Assembly (NCBI GenBank): GCA_015059905.1
Contig: SUZN01000003.1
Location: forward strand, 248,001-312,000
Length of the DNA: 64,000 nucleotides
Reading direction: 5' to 3'
Source: Rikenellaceae bacterium
GTDB taxonomy: Bacteria; Bacteroidota; Bacteroidia; Bacteroidales; Rikenellaceae
Positions within the stretch are counted from its first letter, which is position 1; every line of letters begins with the position of its first letter. Below are positions 26,234-35,329 of the stretch, in pieces. Made by a program: the position numbers and the translations under genes. A model generated the notes under the pieces. The model saw only the letters and a program-made list of their open reading frames with translations, did not search any database and was not told the origin of the DNA.

Positions 26234-26497
26234 ATGCTCAAGAAATTAAGAGATAAATTCAATGCCGTAGAGGATAAGAACGATGCACAGATGCCTCTGG
26301 CGATGAAGAATTACATTCTGCTTGCCTGTGGCGCGGTGGTCATCATACTCGGTATGGTGCTGATGTGCGGTGGCGGCAGCGAGAGTGCCGAGGAGTTCAA
26401 CTATGCTATGTTCTCTTGGCGACGCATCACGCTCGCACCAATACTCATCGTGGGCGGCTTTGCGTTTGAGATTTATGCCCTGCTGAAGAAATTTTAA
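26234..26497 (+). CDS. DUF3098 small membrane protein
   Basis: An 87-residue protein with two TM helices (~25-45 and ~64-84) joined by a short loop with a GGGSES stretch and FNYAMFSWRRITLAPI. DUF3098 proteins of Bacteroidota have exactly this pattern (NYILLACGAVVIILGM...LAPILIVGGFAFEIYALLKK) and are nearly always found between ftsX and uppP. The conserved position suggests a link to division or envelope synthesis; no function is known. Confidence 0.85.
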   Translation: MLKKLRDKFNAVEDKNDAQMPLAMKNYILLACGAVVIILGMVLMCGGGSESAEEFNYAMFSWRRITLAPILIVGGFAFEIYALLKKF

Positions 26498-26512
26498 TCA
26501 CAACAAACAACT

Positions 26513-27307
26513 ATGTCTATAATTGAAGCTATCATCCTCGGTATCGTACAGGGATTGACCGAGTTTCTGCCCGTATCAAGTAGCGGACACCTCCAAATCG
26601 CCAAGGCTCTGCTGGGTGTGGAGATAGAAGAAAACCTCGTATTCGATGTTACGCTCCACGCCGCAACGGTGTTGAGTACAATCGTTATATTGTGGTCAGA
26701 GGTTAAACGTCTTTTGGTGGGCGTATTCTCACGCCACTTCAATCAGGAGCAGGCGTATGTGCTGAAACTCATACTCTCGATGATTCCAATCGGCATCGTG
26801 GGCTTCGCCCTGAAGGACCAACTCAACGCGATGCTCGACTCGCCATACATCCTCACAATCGTGGGCGCTATGTTGCTGCTGACGGCGGCACTCCTCTCGT
26901 TTGCATACTATGCACGTCCACGCCAGAAGGAGACAATCTCCTATCGTGATGCATTCATCATCGGTCTAAGTCAGGCGGTAGCGGCTATGCCTGGTCTCTC
27001 TCGCTCGGGCACAACCATCGCAACAGGTATCCTGCTCGGCAACAAGAAGACTGCTGTGGCACAGTTCTCATTCCTGATGGTGCTTGCGCCAATCCTGGGC
27101 GAGATGCTGCTAGAGATTGTGGGCGGCGAGATGGTGTTCGGCTCTATCGGAACACTACCCCTGCTGTGCGGCTTTATCTCATCATTTGTGGTGGGATGCC
27201 TTGCCTGCAAGTTTATGATTGGTATCGTTAATAAGGGCAAACTCATCTGGTTTGCCGTATATTGCGCTCTGGCAGGTGTAGTTGCCATCGCAAGCAACCT
27301 TTTGTAA
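26513..27307 (+). CDS. uppP: Undecaprenyl-diphosphatase UppP/BacA
   Basis: A 264-residue polytopic membrane enzyme that dephosphorylates undecaprenyl diphosphate to recycle the lipid carrier of peptidoglycan and O-antigen synthesis. Both catalytic motifs are intact: [15 protein letters not shown] (Glu/Ser/His) and [15 protein letters not shown] (Ser-Arg). Seven to eight hydrophobic helices are visible. It lies 15 nt after the DUF3098 gene and 6 nt before truB, in the compact Bacteroidota ftsX-DUF3098-uppP-truB-queA string. Confidence 0.93.
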   Translation: MSIIEAIILGIVQGLTEFLPVSSSGHLQIAKALLGVEIEENLVFDVTLHAATVLSTIVILWSEVKRLLVGVFSRHFNQEQAYVLKLILSMIPIGIVGFALKDQLNAMLDSPYILTIVGAMLLLTAALLSFAYYARPRQKETISYRDAFIIGLSQAVAAMPGLSRSGTTIATGILLGNKKTAVAQFSFLMVLAPILGEMLLEIVGGEMVFGSIGTLPLLCGFISSFVVGCLACKFMIGIVNKGKLIWFAVYCALAGVVAIASNLL

Positions 27308-27313
27308 GAACGT

Positions 27314-28033
27314 ATGACTCAAACAGAAAACCTTCACGAGATAGACTTCAGAGAGGGCTACATCGCCGTGATTGACAAACCACTTGAGTGGACATCAACC
27401 GACGTGGTGCGTAAGATTAAGTTCGCTCTGCAACACCGCCTGGGCTACAAAAAGATTAAGATCGGACACGCAGGAACGCTTGACCCATTGGCTACGGGTG
27501 TGCTGCTGGTATGCATCGGCAAGGCCACGAAGATGGTCAATGCGTTGCAAGCCGAGGAGAAGGAGTATATTGCCGAGCTGGAGCTGGGCGCATCTACCCC
27601 AAGCTACGATATGGAACACCCTATCGATAAGCGCTACCCCACCGAACATATTTCACGCGAGATGATTGAGAAGGCGCTATCTGACCTTACGGGTGAGCGT
27701 CTGCAAACACCACCTATCTACTCGGCAAAGAAGGTGGAGGGTGTGCGCGCCTATGAGTTTGCCCGCGCGGGCGAGCAGGTGGAGCTGAAGAAGGCTCTCA
27801 TCAACATCTATGAGATGGAGATACTCGATTTGCAGATGCCTATACTGAAAATTAGAGTGCGTTGCAGCAAGGGAACATACATCCGTTCGCTGGCTCACGA
27901 GATAGGCGAAGCAGTGAGCAGCGGAGCCTACCTGAAATCACTCCGACGCACCCGAAGTGGCGGATTTACAGCCGAAAACGGATGGAATTTGCAAAATTTT
28001 CTCGAAAAATTAACTCCGAGTGAAACAAAATAG
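27314..28033 (+). CDS. truB: tRNA pseudouridine-55 synthase TruB
   Basis: A 239-residue pseudouridine synthase acting on U55 in the T-loop of tRNAs. The catalytic Asp lies in KIGHAGTLDPLATGVLLVCIGKATK (Asp ~57). GEYIAELELGAST-type (here EEKEYIAELELGASTPSYD) and PPIYSAKKVEGVRAYEFAR motifs follow, then CSKGTYIRSLAHEIGE. It lacks the C-terminal PUA extension of longer TruB proteins, as in other Bacteroidota. It is 6 nt after uppP. Confidence 0.93.
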   Translation: MTQTENLHEIDFREGYIAVIDKPLEWTSTDVVRKIKFALQHRLGYKKIKIGHAGTLDPLATGVLLVCIGKATKMVNALQAEEKEYIAELELGASTPSYDMEHPIDKRYPTEHISREMIEKALSDLTGERLQTPPIYSAKKVEGVRAYEFARAGEQVELKKALINIYEMEILDLQMPILKIRVRCSKGTYIRSLAHEIGEAVSSGAYLKSLRRTRSGGFTAENGWNLQNFLEKLTPSETK

Positions 28034-28094
28034 CGGATTTTTCGTATAACATATTGATATTTCTGTCTTTCACAACTGAAACGAAAAGAGAATT

Positions 28095-29144
28095 ATGAAG
28101 TTATCTCAATACGGATATGAGTTCTCACCAGAGATGCTCGCCAAGTATCCCGCAGACAATCGTGACGAGTCACGTCTTATGGTCATTAACCGTGCCACAG
28201 GCACTATCGAACACCGCATCTTCAAGGATATTATCGAATATTTCGACGAGAAGGATTTATTCCTTTTCAACGACACCAAGGTATTCCCTGCGCGCCTTTA
28301 CGGCAACAAGGAGAAGACAGGTGCCGAGATTGAGATTTTCCTGCTGCGCGAGCTTAACAGCGACTTGCGCTTGTGGGATGTAATCGTTGATCCAGCCCGT
28401 AAAATCCGTATTGGCAACAAGCTCTACTTCGGCGATGACGATATGATGGGCGCCGAGGTAATCGACAACACCACTTCGCGTGGTCGCACACTGCGCTTCC
28501 TTTTCGATGGCTCATATGATGAGTTCAAGGAGGCACTTTACAACCTGGGCGAGACTCCTCTGCCACGCTGGGTGAGAGAGAAGGTTGAGCCAGAGGACGC
28601 TGAGCGTTACCAGACAATCTTCGCCAAGAACGAGGGTGCTGTGGCTGCTCCAACGGCAGGTATGCACTTCTCAAAACACCTGCTCAAGCGTATGGAAATC
28701 AAGGGTATAGAGTCAGGCTTCATCACGTTGCACGCAGGTTTGGGCAACTTCCGCACGGTGGATGTGGAGGATTTGTCGAAGCACAAGATGGACTCCGAGC
28801 AGTTCTTCGTAACGGAGGAGGCTGCCGAGAAGGTGAACTCGACAAAGCGCGAGGGTCACAAGGTGGTGGCTATCGGTACTACCGTTATGCGCGCTATCGA
28901 GACAGCAGTATCAACGGGCGGTATGATTAAGGCGATGGAGGGTTGGACCAACAAGTTCATCTTCAGCCCTTATGAGTTCACCGTTGCCAACGCTATGGTG
29001 TCAAACTTCCACCTGCCTGAATCAACACAGTTGATGATGGTTGCGGCATTTGGAGGCTATGACCTTATTATGAACGCCTACAAGGTTGCCAAGGAGGAGG
29101 GTTATCGCTTTGGCACATACGGCGATGCAATGCTGATTTTGTAA
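28095..29144 (+). CDS. queA: S-adenosylmethionine:tRNA ribosyltransferase-isomerase QueA
   Basis: A 349-residue enzyme that transfers and isomerises the ribosyl part of S-adenosylmethionine to 7-aminomethyl-7-deazaguanine in tRNA, giving epoxyqueuosine. Family landmarks: [70 protein letters not shown] and [20 protein letters not shown] near the end. Length is typical. It is 61 nt after truB and ends this conserved string. Confidence 0.93.
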   Translation: MKLSQYGYEFSPEMLAKYPADNRDESRLMVINRATGTIEHRIFKDIIEYFDEKDLFLFNDTKVFPARLYGNKEKTGAEIEIFLLRELNSDLRLWDVIVDPARKIRIGNKLYFGDDDMMGAEVIDNTTSRGRTLRFLFDGSYDEFKEALYNLGETPLPRWVREKVEPEDAERYQTIFAKNEGAVAAPTAGMHFSKHLLKRMEIKGIESGFITLHAGLGNFRTVDVEDLSKHKMDSEQFFVTEEAAEKVNSTKREGHKVVAIGTTVMRAIETAVSTGGMIKAMEGWTNKFIFSPYEFTVANAMVSNFHLPESTQLMMVAAFGGYDLIMNAYKVAKEEGYRFGTYGDAMLIL

Positions 29145-29211
29145 TAAGCCACCAAAGCGCTGTGGTGTGTGATAAATGGCATTTCACACCTTATATATAG
29201 AAAAATTTTAT

Positions 29212-29219
29212 TATCTTTG
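29212..29219 (+). promoter_or_regulatory. Candidate -7 element for the starch-synthase-like/DUF4270 unit
   Basis: TATCTTTG matches TAnnTTTG, 22 nt upstream of the ATG at 29242. The -33 TTTG is not evident at the usual distance. Confidence 0.55.
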
Positions 29220-29241
29220 CACATTATAAAACCTAAATAAT

Positions 29242-30048
29242 ATGGCTTCACGCAAAATACTCTACGTTTGTCAAGAGATTATGCCTTACCTGCCCGAGAC
29301 AGAGCTCTCGGCATTGAGCCGTCGTCTGGCGCAGGCAATGCAGGAGCGTGGTAATGAGATTCGTACGTTTATGCCACGCTACGGCTGTGTGAATGAGCGT
29401 CGTAATCAATTGCACGAAGTGATACGTCTGTCGGGTATGAACCTCATCATCGACGACAACGACCACCAGCTTATCATCAAGGTGGCTTCGATTCCTTCGG
29501 CTCGTATTCAGATTTATTTCATCGATAATGACGACTATTTCGCTCGCAAGGCGGTGCTGACCGATACCGATGGCAAGGAGTTCGCCGACAACGACGAGCG
29601 CGCTATCTTCTTCGCTCGCGGCGTGCTGGAGACGGTGCGTAAACTCAACTGGTCACCTTCGGTGGTGCACTGTATGGGCTGGATGTCGGCAGTGATGCCA
29701 ATCTATCTGAAGAAGGTCTTTAACGACGACCCTCTGTTCCGCGACGTGAAGGTTGTGGTATCGCTCTGCGATGACCGTTTCGAGCAGCCTCTGGATGCCG
29801 ATTTCAAGACTCGCATTGCAAACGAAGGCGTACAGGATGAAAAATTGGAAGATTTAACCCTCCCATCATACGAAAACCTCTATCGTTTCGTTATTGATTA
29901 TGCCGACGGTGTGGTTGTGGCTTCGGCCAATGCCGACCCAGGTCTTGTAGAGTATGCTCGCCAGAGTGGCAAGCCTATACTTGAGGCTCAGGACCCCGAG
30001 GCAGAGGAGTATTTCGATAATTATAACCGTTTCTATGAGAATCTTTAG
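29242..30048 (+). CDS. Half-length starch/glycogen-synthase-like protein (GT5 N-domain only)
   Basis: A 268-residue protein resembling only the N-terminal Rossmann domain of GT5 starch/glycogen synthases: KILYVCQEIMPYLPETELSALSRRLAQAMQERGNEIRTFMPRYG, then NDDYFARKA, FFARGVLETVRKLNWSPSVVHCMGWMSAV (the HxHDW region, here HCMGW) and YADGVVVASANAD. The C-terminal domain that binds the ADP-glucose nucleotide is absent, and the usual KTGGL glucan/nucleotide loop is not present (EIMPYLPETEL instead). Glucosyl transfer is therefore doubtful. Its 3' end overlaps the DUF4270 gene by 14 nt, a pairing common in Bacteroidales. Function unknown. Confidence 0.75.
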   Translation: MASRKILYVCQEIMPYLPETELSALSRRLAQAMQERGNEIRTFMPRYGCVNERRNQLHEVIRLSGMNLIIDDNDHQLIIKVASIPSARIQIYFIDNDDYFARKAVLTDTDGKEFADNDERAIFFARGVLETVRKLNWSPSVVHCMGWMSAVMPIYLKKVFNDDPLFRDVKVVVSLCDDRFEQPLDADFKTRIANEGVQDEKLEDLTLPSYENLYRFVIDYADGVVVASANADPGLVEYARQSGKPILEAQDPEAEEYFDNYNRFYENL

Positions 30049-31636
30049 TAGATTAAATACATTGCTGATTGCAGTGGTAGTAGTTGCCGCAACAGCCATC
30101 GCGACATTTAGCGGCTGCACAACAACTGCGGACTACACGTTGGGCGAGGAGTTTACTCCAGGTAACCAGCAAATGAAACTTCGCCACCGCATTTACAAGG
30201 CGGGAATGTTGAAGGAGACCGACAAGGAGGCTACGGCGTGCCAGGTATTTGAAACACGTTTGTTCCGCACCGACTCGGTTGGTACAACATCACTCGACCA
30301 GGTGCTTATCGGTTATCAGAACGACGCTCGCTTCGGCAAGCGAGAGTTCAGCTTCGCAGGTCAGTACCTTTACAGCAAGGATGTGAACGACTCGGTAGGT
30401 TTTGGCTACCGTCCTGTGCTTGACTCTATTATGTTCGTCTTTGCGGTGGATACATTCGCTGGCGATACGACAAAGCCTGTCAAGTACAACATCTACGAGC
30501 TTACGGATGCTATGGTTGCGGAGAATGCAACCGATACGATTTTCTACGCCAACTACGATGCTCGCGAGGCGGGTCACGTAGCAGCTGACGCAGAGCCTAT
30601 CTTCACATTCACATTCCCCGACCCAGAGAATGGCATCTACACCAAGGCTAAAGCAGTGAAGCTGGAGCAGACCGCTGCATCAAAGGCTTTCATCAACAAG
30701 ATTATGTGTCGTGGCAAGCTCGACGCCAACGGACTTGCAAACCACAACGCTGAAAAGTATTACAGTTCAGACTCCGCTTTTGTTCACAACCTTCACGGAT
30801 TGTATATCGAGGTGGCAGAGATCCCCGAAGGCGAGGGCTGTGTCTTTGCTCTCGCAGGTTCAAGCACTGGTCTTCAGATTAAGGGTCGTACACGCAACCC
30901 AGGAGCTGACGCTGACATTCTTATCGACACGCTTGATATCAAATATCTCTTCAAGAACTCGAAGGCAAACGCAGGCAACGTGAGCGCGCAGGGCGTGAAG
31001 TATGACTTCTCATCATCGGAGCTCGCTGATGTACGTCTTGACGAGGAGCAGGAGCGCGATGAGGTTAGCATTGGTTTGGTGGATGGTTGCGCTGGTGTAT
31101 ATACCGAGCTTACATTCTCTGACGAGTTCCTGAACTCAATCCGCAACCTTCACGGTGGTGACAAAAGCTATGTTTCGGCAGCTATCAATCAGGCTATGCT
31201 GAAGATTTACATCGAGGGTGCAGAGTATGACTACACCACGATGGACCCAATCGCAATGGCGGAGAAGCTCAACTCGGCACTTCCACGCCTGGGTCTTTAC
31301 AGCGATTACAAGACACTCACACCAATCCCCGACTACCTATACACGCAGGAGAGTTCAGGCGTGTTGTACTTCAATGGCTATATAAACCGAAGCCTCGCGT
31401 GCTATGAGATGAATATCTCGTCGTATATGCAGGGCTTGGTGAACGAGGTTCTCTCAATGAAAGAGGAGGCAGACGGCTCGCTCGATTACTCGAAGCTCAC
31501 CGTGCCACGCACGATATACTTGGCACCTGGAGCCTACGACCGTTTCTCGCTGAATCGTTCGGTGGTTCAGGGCAGCAACGAGTTGGAGAATCCAGCAAGT
31601 ATACAATTGGAACTCACCTATACACTTGTAAAATAG
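30035..31636 (+). CDS. DUF4270 lipoprotein
   Basis: The frame is open from 29954, but the ATG at 30035 opens a signal peptide (MRIFSRLNTLLIAVVVVAATAIATFSGC), so this start is used (533 residues), overlapping the upstream gene by 14 nt. DUF4270 features: TTADYTLGEEFTP after the lipid-attached Cys, TRLFRTDSVGTTSLDQVLIGYQNDARFG, and late LYDYKT-type tail (LPRLGLYSDYKTLTPIPDYLY, FNGYINRSLACYEMNISSYMQGL). The family is a Bacteroidota outer-membrane or surface protein family of unknown function. It is followed by a hairpin terminator. Confidence 0.82.
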   Translation: MRIFSRLNTLLIAVVVVAATAIATFSGCTTTADYTLGEEFTPGNQQMKLRHRIYKAGMLKETDKEATACQVFETRLFRTDSVGTTSLDQVLIGYQNDARFGKREFSFAGQYLYSKDVNDSVGFGYRPVLDSIMFVFAVDTFAGDTTKPVKYNIYELTDAMVAENATDTIFYANYDAREAGHVAADAEPIFTFTFPDPENGIYTKAKAVKLEQTAASKAFINKIMCRGKLDANGLANHNAEKYYSSDSAFVHNLHGLYIEVAEIPEGEGCVFALAGSSTGLQIKGRTRNPGADADILIDTLDIKYLFKNSKANAGNVSAQGVKYDFSSSELADVRLDEEQERDEVSIGLVDGCAGVYTELTFSDEFLNSIRNLHGGDKSYVSAAINQAMLKIYIEGAEYDYTTMDPIAMAEKLNSALPRLGLYSDYKTLTPIPDYLYTQESSGVLYFNGYINRSLACYEMNISSYMQGLVNEVLSMKEEADGSLDYSKLTVPRTIYLAPGAYDRFSLNRSVVQGSNELENPASIQLELTYTLVK

Positions 31637-31653
31637 AAACTTAACGTAAAATC

Positions 31654-31688
31654 ACGACAAACCTAATCACAAGTTAGGTTTTTGTCGT
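31654..31688 (+). terminator. Terminator after the DUF4270 gene
   Basis: ACGACAAACCTAA (31654-31666) pairs with TTAGGTTTTTGTCGT (31674-31688) with a two-base bulge; the T-run lies inside the 3' arm. It sits between the DUF4270 stop and topA. Confidence 0.65.
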
Positions 31689-31705
31689 ATTAAATGAGAT
31701 AACAA

Positions 31706-34018
31706 ATGCACGAAAACCTAGTCATCGTAGAGTCCCCCGCAAAGGCAAAGACTATCGAGAAATTTTTAGGAAAGGACTACGTTGTAAAGTCGAGCTTCGG
31801 ACATATTCGTGACCTGTCGAAGAAGGGTCTTGGCGTAAAGATAGAGGAGCAGTTCAGCCCCGATTATGAGGTGCTACCCGACAAGAAACGAGTTGTAGAG
31901 GAGCTGTCGAAGCTCGCGGCGAAGGTGGATACCGTATGGCTGGCATCCGATGAGGACCGCGAGGGAGAGGCTATCGCCTGGCACCTGGCAGAGGTACTCG
32001 ACTTGCCTGTGGATAAGACAAAGCGTATTGTTTTCCACGAGATTACCAAGAATGCTATTCTCAATGCGATAGAGTCACCACGCACCATTGATATGAATCT
32101 GGTGAATGCCCAGCAGGCACGCCGCGTGTTGGATCGTATCGTGGGCTTTGAGCTCTCGCCCGTGCTGTGGAAGAAGGTGAAACCTGCATTATCGGCAGGA
32201 CGCGTACAGAGCGTAGCAGTAAGACTTATCGTGGAGCGTGAGCGCGAGATTATCGGCTTTAACTCAACGCCTTACTACCGCGTGGTGGCGCAGTTCTACC
32301 CCGCTGGCGACGAGAACAAGACACTCTTCAAGGCGGAGCTTTCACACCGCTTCGAGACTAAGGAGCAGGCAAAGGCTATGCTGGAGAGTTGCATTGGCGC
32401 ATCGTTCACCGTGTCGAAGGCCGAGGAGAAGCCAATGAAGCGATACCCTGCGGCACCTTTCACCACCTCTACGCTTCAGCAGGAGGCGGGCAGAAAGCTC
32501 GGTATGAGCGTGGCGCAGACGATGAGCGTGGCACAGCACCTCTACGAGCAGGGTCTTATCACTTATATGCGTACCGACTCGGTAAACCTCTCGGCGCAGG
32601 CTATCGCACAGTGCAAGAAGGAGATTACATCGCTCTTTGGCGAGAAGTACTCATCGGCACACAACTACAGAACAAAGACCAAGGGCGCACAGGAGGCTCA
32701 CGAGGCTATCCGCCCATCATACATAGACCGCACGGAGATTAGCGGCACACCCGCCGAGAAGCGTCTTTACGACCTTATCTGGAAGCGTACGGTAGCCTCA
32801 CAGATGGTGGCTGCCGAGGTGGACCGCACAACGGTGGTGATTGACAAGAATGGCAGTGAGCATCAGTTTGTTGCCAACGGCGAGGTTGTCCGCTTTGACG
32901 GTTTCTTGCGCCTCTACTCGGAGTCACAGGACGAGGACCAGCCAACAGAGAACGCAGAGGCAATCCTGCCAAAGATGGAGGTTGGCGACAACGTAATAGC
33001 ATCGCAGATTGTGGCTACGGAGCGTTTCACAATGGCACCCGCACGATACAATGAGGCATCGCTCGTGAAACGTCTGGAGGAGCTGGGTATCGGTCGTCCT
33101 TCAACCTACGCACCTACCATCACCACAATCATCAACCGAGGTTATGTACTCAAGCAGAACAAGGAGGGTCAGAAGCGTCAGTACACATCGCTCACGCTCT
33201 CATCTTCGGGCAAGATTTCAGAGAAACACCACTCGGAGAGCTTCGGCAAGGAGAAAAACCGTCTGGCACCTACCGACATAGGTATGGTAGTAAACGATTA
33301 CCTGGAGTCGCAGTTCGCCGACATTATGGACTACCACTTTACGGCTACCGTAGAGAAGGAGTTTGACCACATTGCCAATGGCGAGATGACCTGGCGCGAG
33401 ATGATTGAGCGCTTCTACACACCATTCCACACAATGGTTGACAAGGCAATAGAGACACAGACCAACAAGGATGCACAGACACGCACACTCGGCATTGACC
33501 CCGAGACAGGTATGGCAGTGAAGGCTCGCATCGGTCGCTACGGACCTATGGTGGAGATTGAGGCGAAGGAGGGCGGCAAGAGCCGTTTCGCATCGCTGAA
33601 GAAGGGTCAGCTCATAGAGTCTATCACGCTGGAGGAGGCGCTGGAGTTGTTCTCGCTGCCACGCAACCTGGGCAAGTACGAGGGCGAGGACTTGATGGTC
33701 GGCATCGGCAAGTTCGGTCCATATGTACGTTACGGCAACAGCTTCGCATCGCTTGCCAAGAGCGACGACCCATACACCATTCAGTATGAGCGTGCTGTAG
33801 AGTTGCTCACCGAGCAGAAGGCACAGGCGGCAGCCGCATCGGCACCTATCAAGACCTTCGCCGAAGATAAGGAGCTGGTAATCAAGAATGGTCGCTACGG
33901 CGCATACATCGCCTACAAGGGCAAGAACTACCGTCTGCCAGCAGGCAAGAAGCCCGAGGCACTGACATTCGAGGAGTGTATGGCGATTGTTTCAGCACCC
34001 AAGAAGAGCAAGAGATAA
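31706..34018 (+). CDS. topA: DNA topoisomerase I
   Basis: A 770-residue type IA topoisomerase relaxing negative supercoils. The Toprim domain (~1-145) has LVIVESPAKAKTIEKFLG and ASDEDREGEAIAWHL. The catalytic domain holds the active Tyr in GLITYMRTDSVNLS, with FTTSTLQQEAGRKLGMS before it and IGRPSTYAPTITTIINRGYV after. Instead of zinc fingers the C-terminus (~575-770) contains the repeats of the topoisomerase C-terminal type: GRYGPMVEIE, GKFGPYVRYG, GRYGAYIAYKGKNYRLP. This tail is usual in Bacteroidota. It starts 17 nt after the upstream terminator. Confidence 0.94.
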   Translation: MHENLVIVESPAKAKTIEKFLGKDYVVKSSFGHIRDLSKKGLGVKIEEQFSPDYEVLPDKKRVVEELSKLAAKVDTVWLASDEDREGEAIAWHLAEVLDLPVDKTKRIVFHEITKNAILNAIESPRTIDMNLVNAQQARRVLDRIVGFELSPVLWKKVKPALSAGRVQSVAVRLIVEREREIIGFNSTPYYRVVAQFYPAGDENKTLFKAELSHRFETKEQAKAMLESCIGASFTVSKAEEKPMKRYPAAPFTTSTLQQEAGRKLGMSVAQTMSVAQHLYEQGLITYMRTDSVNLSAQAIAQCKKEITSLFGEKYSSAHNYRTKTKGAQEAHEAIRPSYIDRTEISGTPAEKRLYDLIWKRTVASQMVAAEVDRTTVVIDKNGSEHQFVANGEVVRFDGFLRLYSESQDEDQPTENAEAILPKMEVGDNVIASQIVATERFTMAPARYNEASLVKRLEELGIGRPSTYAPTITTIINRGYVLKQNKEGQKRQYTSLTLSSSGKISEKHHSESFGKEKNRLAPTDIGMVVNDYLESQFADIMDYHFTATVEKEFDHIANGEMTWREMIERFYTPFHTMVDKAIETQTNKDAQTRTLGIDPETGMAVKARIGRYGPMVEIEAKEGGKSRFASLKKGQLIESITLEEALELFSLPRNLGKYEGEDLMVGIGKFGPYVRYGNSFASLAKSDDPYTIQYERAVELLTEQKAQAAAASAPIKTFAEDKELVIKNGRYGAYIAYKGKNYRLPAGKKPEALTFEECMAIVSAPKKSKR

Positions 34019-34051
34019 AAACACTTATAAACACAATAAAATTAAACTACT

Positions 34052-35233
34052 ATGAAGAAATTTGCACTCGTGGCTGCCCTTTTGTTTGGCGTAGCTATCT
34101 CTGCATTTGCGCAGGAGGGTTATCAGTTCACCGATAAGAAGGTTATCGGCAAGACTGTACCTATCACAAACCAGTATCGTAGCGGTACTTGCTGGTGTTT
34201 CTCTACTCTCTCATTCCTTGAGGAGGATATTATCGCATTCGGTGGCGAGGAGATGACACTCTCACAGATGTGGGTCGTTCGTCACGCTTACTTTGACAAG
34301 GCTATCAAGTATGTTCGCTTGCACGGTAACCTCAACTTCGCTGTTGGTGGTGCTGCTCACGACGTAACAGAGATGATCGCAAAGTATGGTATCGTTCCAT
34401 TGGAGGCTTACCCAGGTTACAACTATGGTACTACAATGCCAGAGTTCGGCGAGATCGACGCTGTTTTGAAGGCTTATGTTGAGGCTATCATCAAGAACGA
34501 GAACGGCAAGCTCACAACAGCTTGGATCAACGGCTTGAACGCTATCCTCGACGCTTACTTCGGTGTTCGCCCAGAGAAGTTCACTTACAAGGGCAAGGAG
34601 TACACTCCAAAGTCATTCGCTGAGTCATTGCCAGTGAAGATGGAGGACTACATCGAGTTCTCATCATTCACTCACCACCCATTCTACTCTACATTCGCTC
34701 TTGAGGTGCCAGACAACTGGATGTGGGGCGAGATGTACAACCTACCACTTGCAGAGATGACACAGATCGTTTATGCTACATTGGAGGCAGGTCACCCAGT
34801 AGCTTGGGGTACCGACGTATCAGAGAAGGGCTTCAACGGTGGCAAGGCTATCGGTGTTGTTCCTGAGAGCGTAGAGAAGAACCTCATCGGCTCTGATGCT
34901 GAGAAGTGGGGCAAGCTCTCTGATGCTGAGAAGCGTGCTAAGATCAACAACCTGGAGGGTCCTATGAAGGAGATGACCATCACACAGGAGATGCGTCAGG
35001 AGGCTTTCGATAACTACCAGTCAACTGACGACCACGGTATGGTTATCGTAGGTACAGCCGAGGATCAGGCAGGCAACCCATTCTTCAAGGTTCAGAACTC
35101 TTGGGGTGAGAGTGGTCCTTACAAGGGCTTCTACTACTTCTCACGTCCATTCTTTGAGTACAAGACTATGGACATTATGGTTCACAAGTCAATGGTACCA
35201 AAGGAGATTATGAAGAAGATTGGCTTGAAGTAA
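34052..35233 (+). CDS. Exported C1 cysteine aminopeptidase (PepC/bleomycin-hydrolase-like)
   Basis: A 393-residue papain-fold peptidase with signal peptide (MKKFALVAALLFGVAISAFAQ). The catalytic Cys is in RSGTCWCFSTLSFLEED, the His in STDDHGMVIVGTA and the Asn in FKVQNSWGE, the order and spacing of the C1B group (PepC, bleomycin hydrolase). Unlike cytosolic PepC it is exported, as are many Bacteroidales relatives. Codon choice is extremely biased (GCT, GTT, TTC, AAC, AAG), pointing to high expression. It stands alone 33 nt after topA, with its own terminator. Probably digests peptides in the periplasm or at the surface. Confidence 0.88.
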   Translation: MKKFALVAALLFGVAISAFAQEGYQFTDKKVIGKTVPITNQYRSGTCWCFSTLSFLEEDIIAFGGEEMTLSQMWVVRHAYFDKAIKYVRLHGNLNFAVGGAAHDVTEMIAKYGIVPLEAYPGYNYGTTMPEFGEIDAVLKAYVEAIIKNENGKLTTAWINGLNAILDAYFGVRPEKFTYKGKEYTPKSFAESLPVKMEDYIEFSSFTHHPFYSTFALEVPDNWMWGEMYNLPLAEMTQIVYATLEAGHPVAWGTDVSEKGFNGGKAIGVVPESVEKNLIGSDAEKWGKLSDAEKRAKINNLEGPMKEMTITQEMRQEAFDNYQSTDDHGMVIVGTAEDQAGNPFFKVQNSWGESGPYKGFYYFSRPFFEYKTMDIMVHKSMVPKEIMKKIGLK

Positions 35234-35273
35234 TCAGACTTTTAAGTATTAAGTCACAATAGCCATAAATGGC

Positions 35274-35309
35274 AACCGCCACACCCCAAACGGGATGTGG
35301 CGGTTTTAT
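35274..35309 (+). terminator. Terminator after the C1 peptidase gene
   Basis: AACCGCCACACCC (35274-35286) pairs with GGGATGTGGCGGTT (35292-35305) with a one-base bulge, followed by TTATTT. It also separates the convergent TlpA-like gene. Confidence 0.85.
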
Positions 35310-35329
35310 TTAGTGCCAATCAGGCAAAT

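Noticed and set aside
29163..29190. Possible hairpin GGTGTG...CACACC after queA
   Set aside because: The stem is 6 bp with a large loop and no T-run, so a terminator is not supported.
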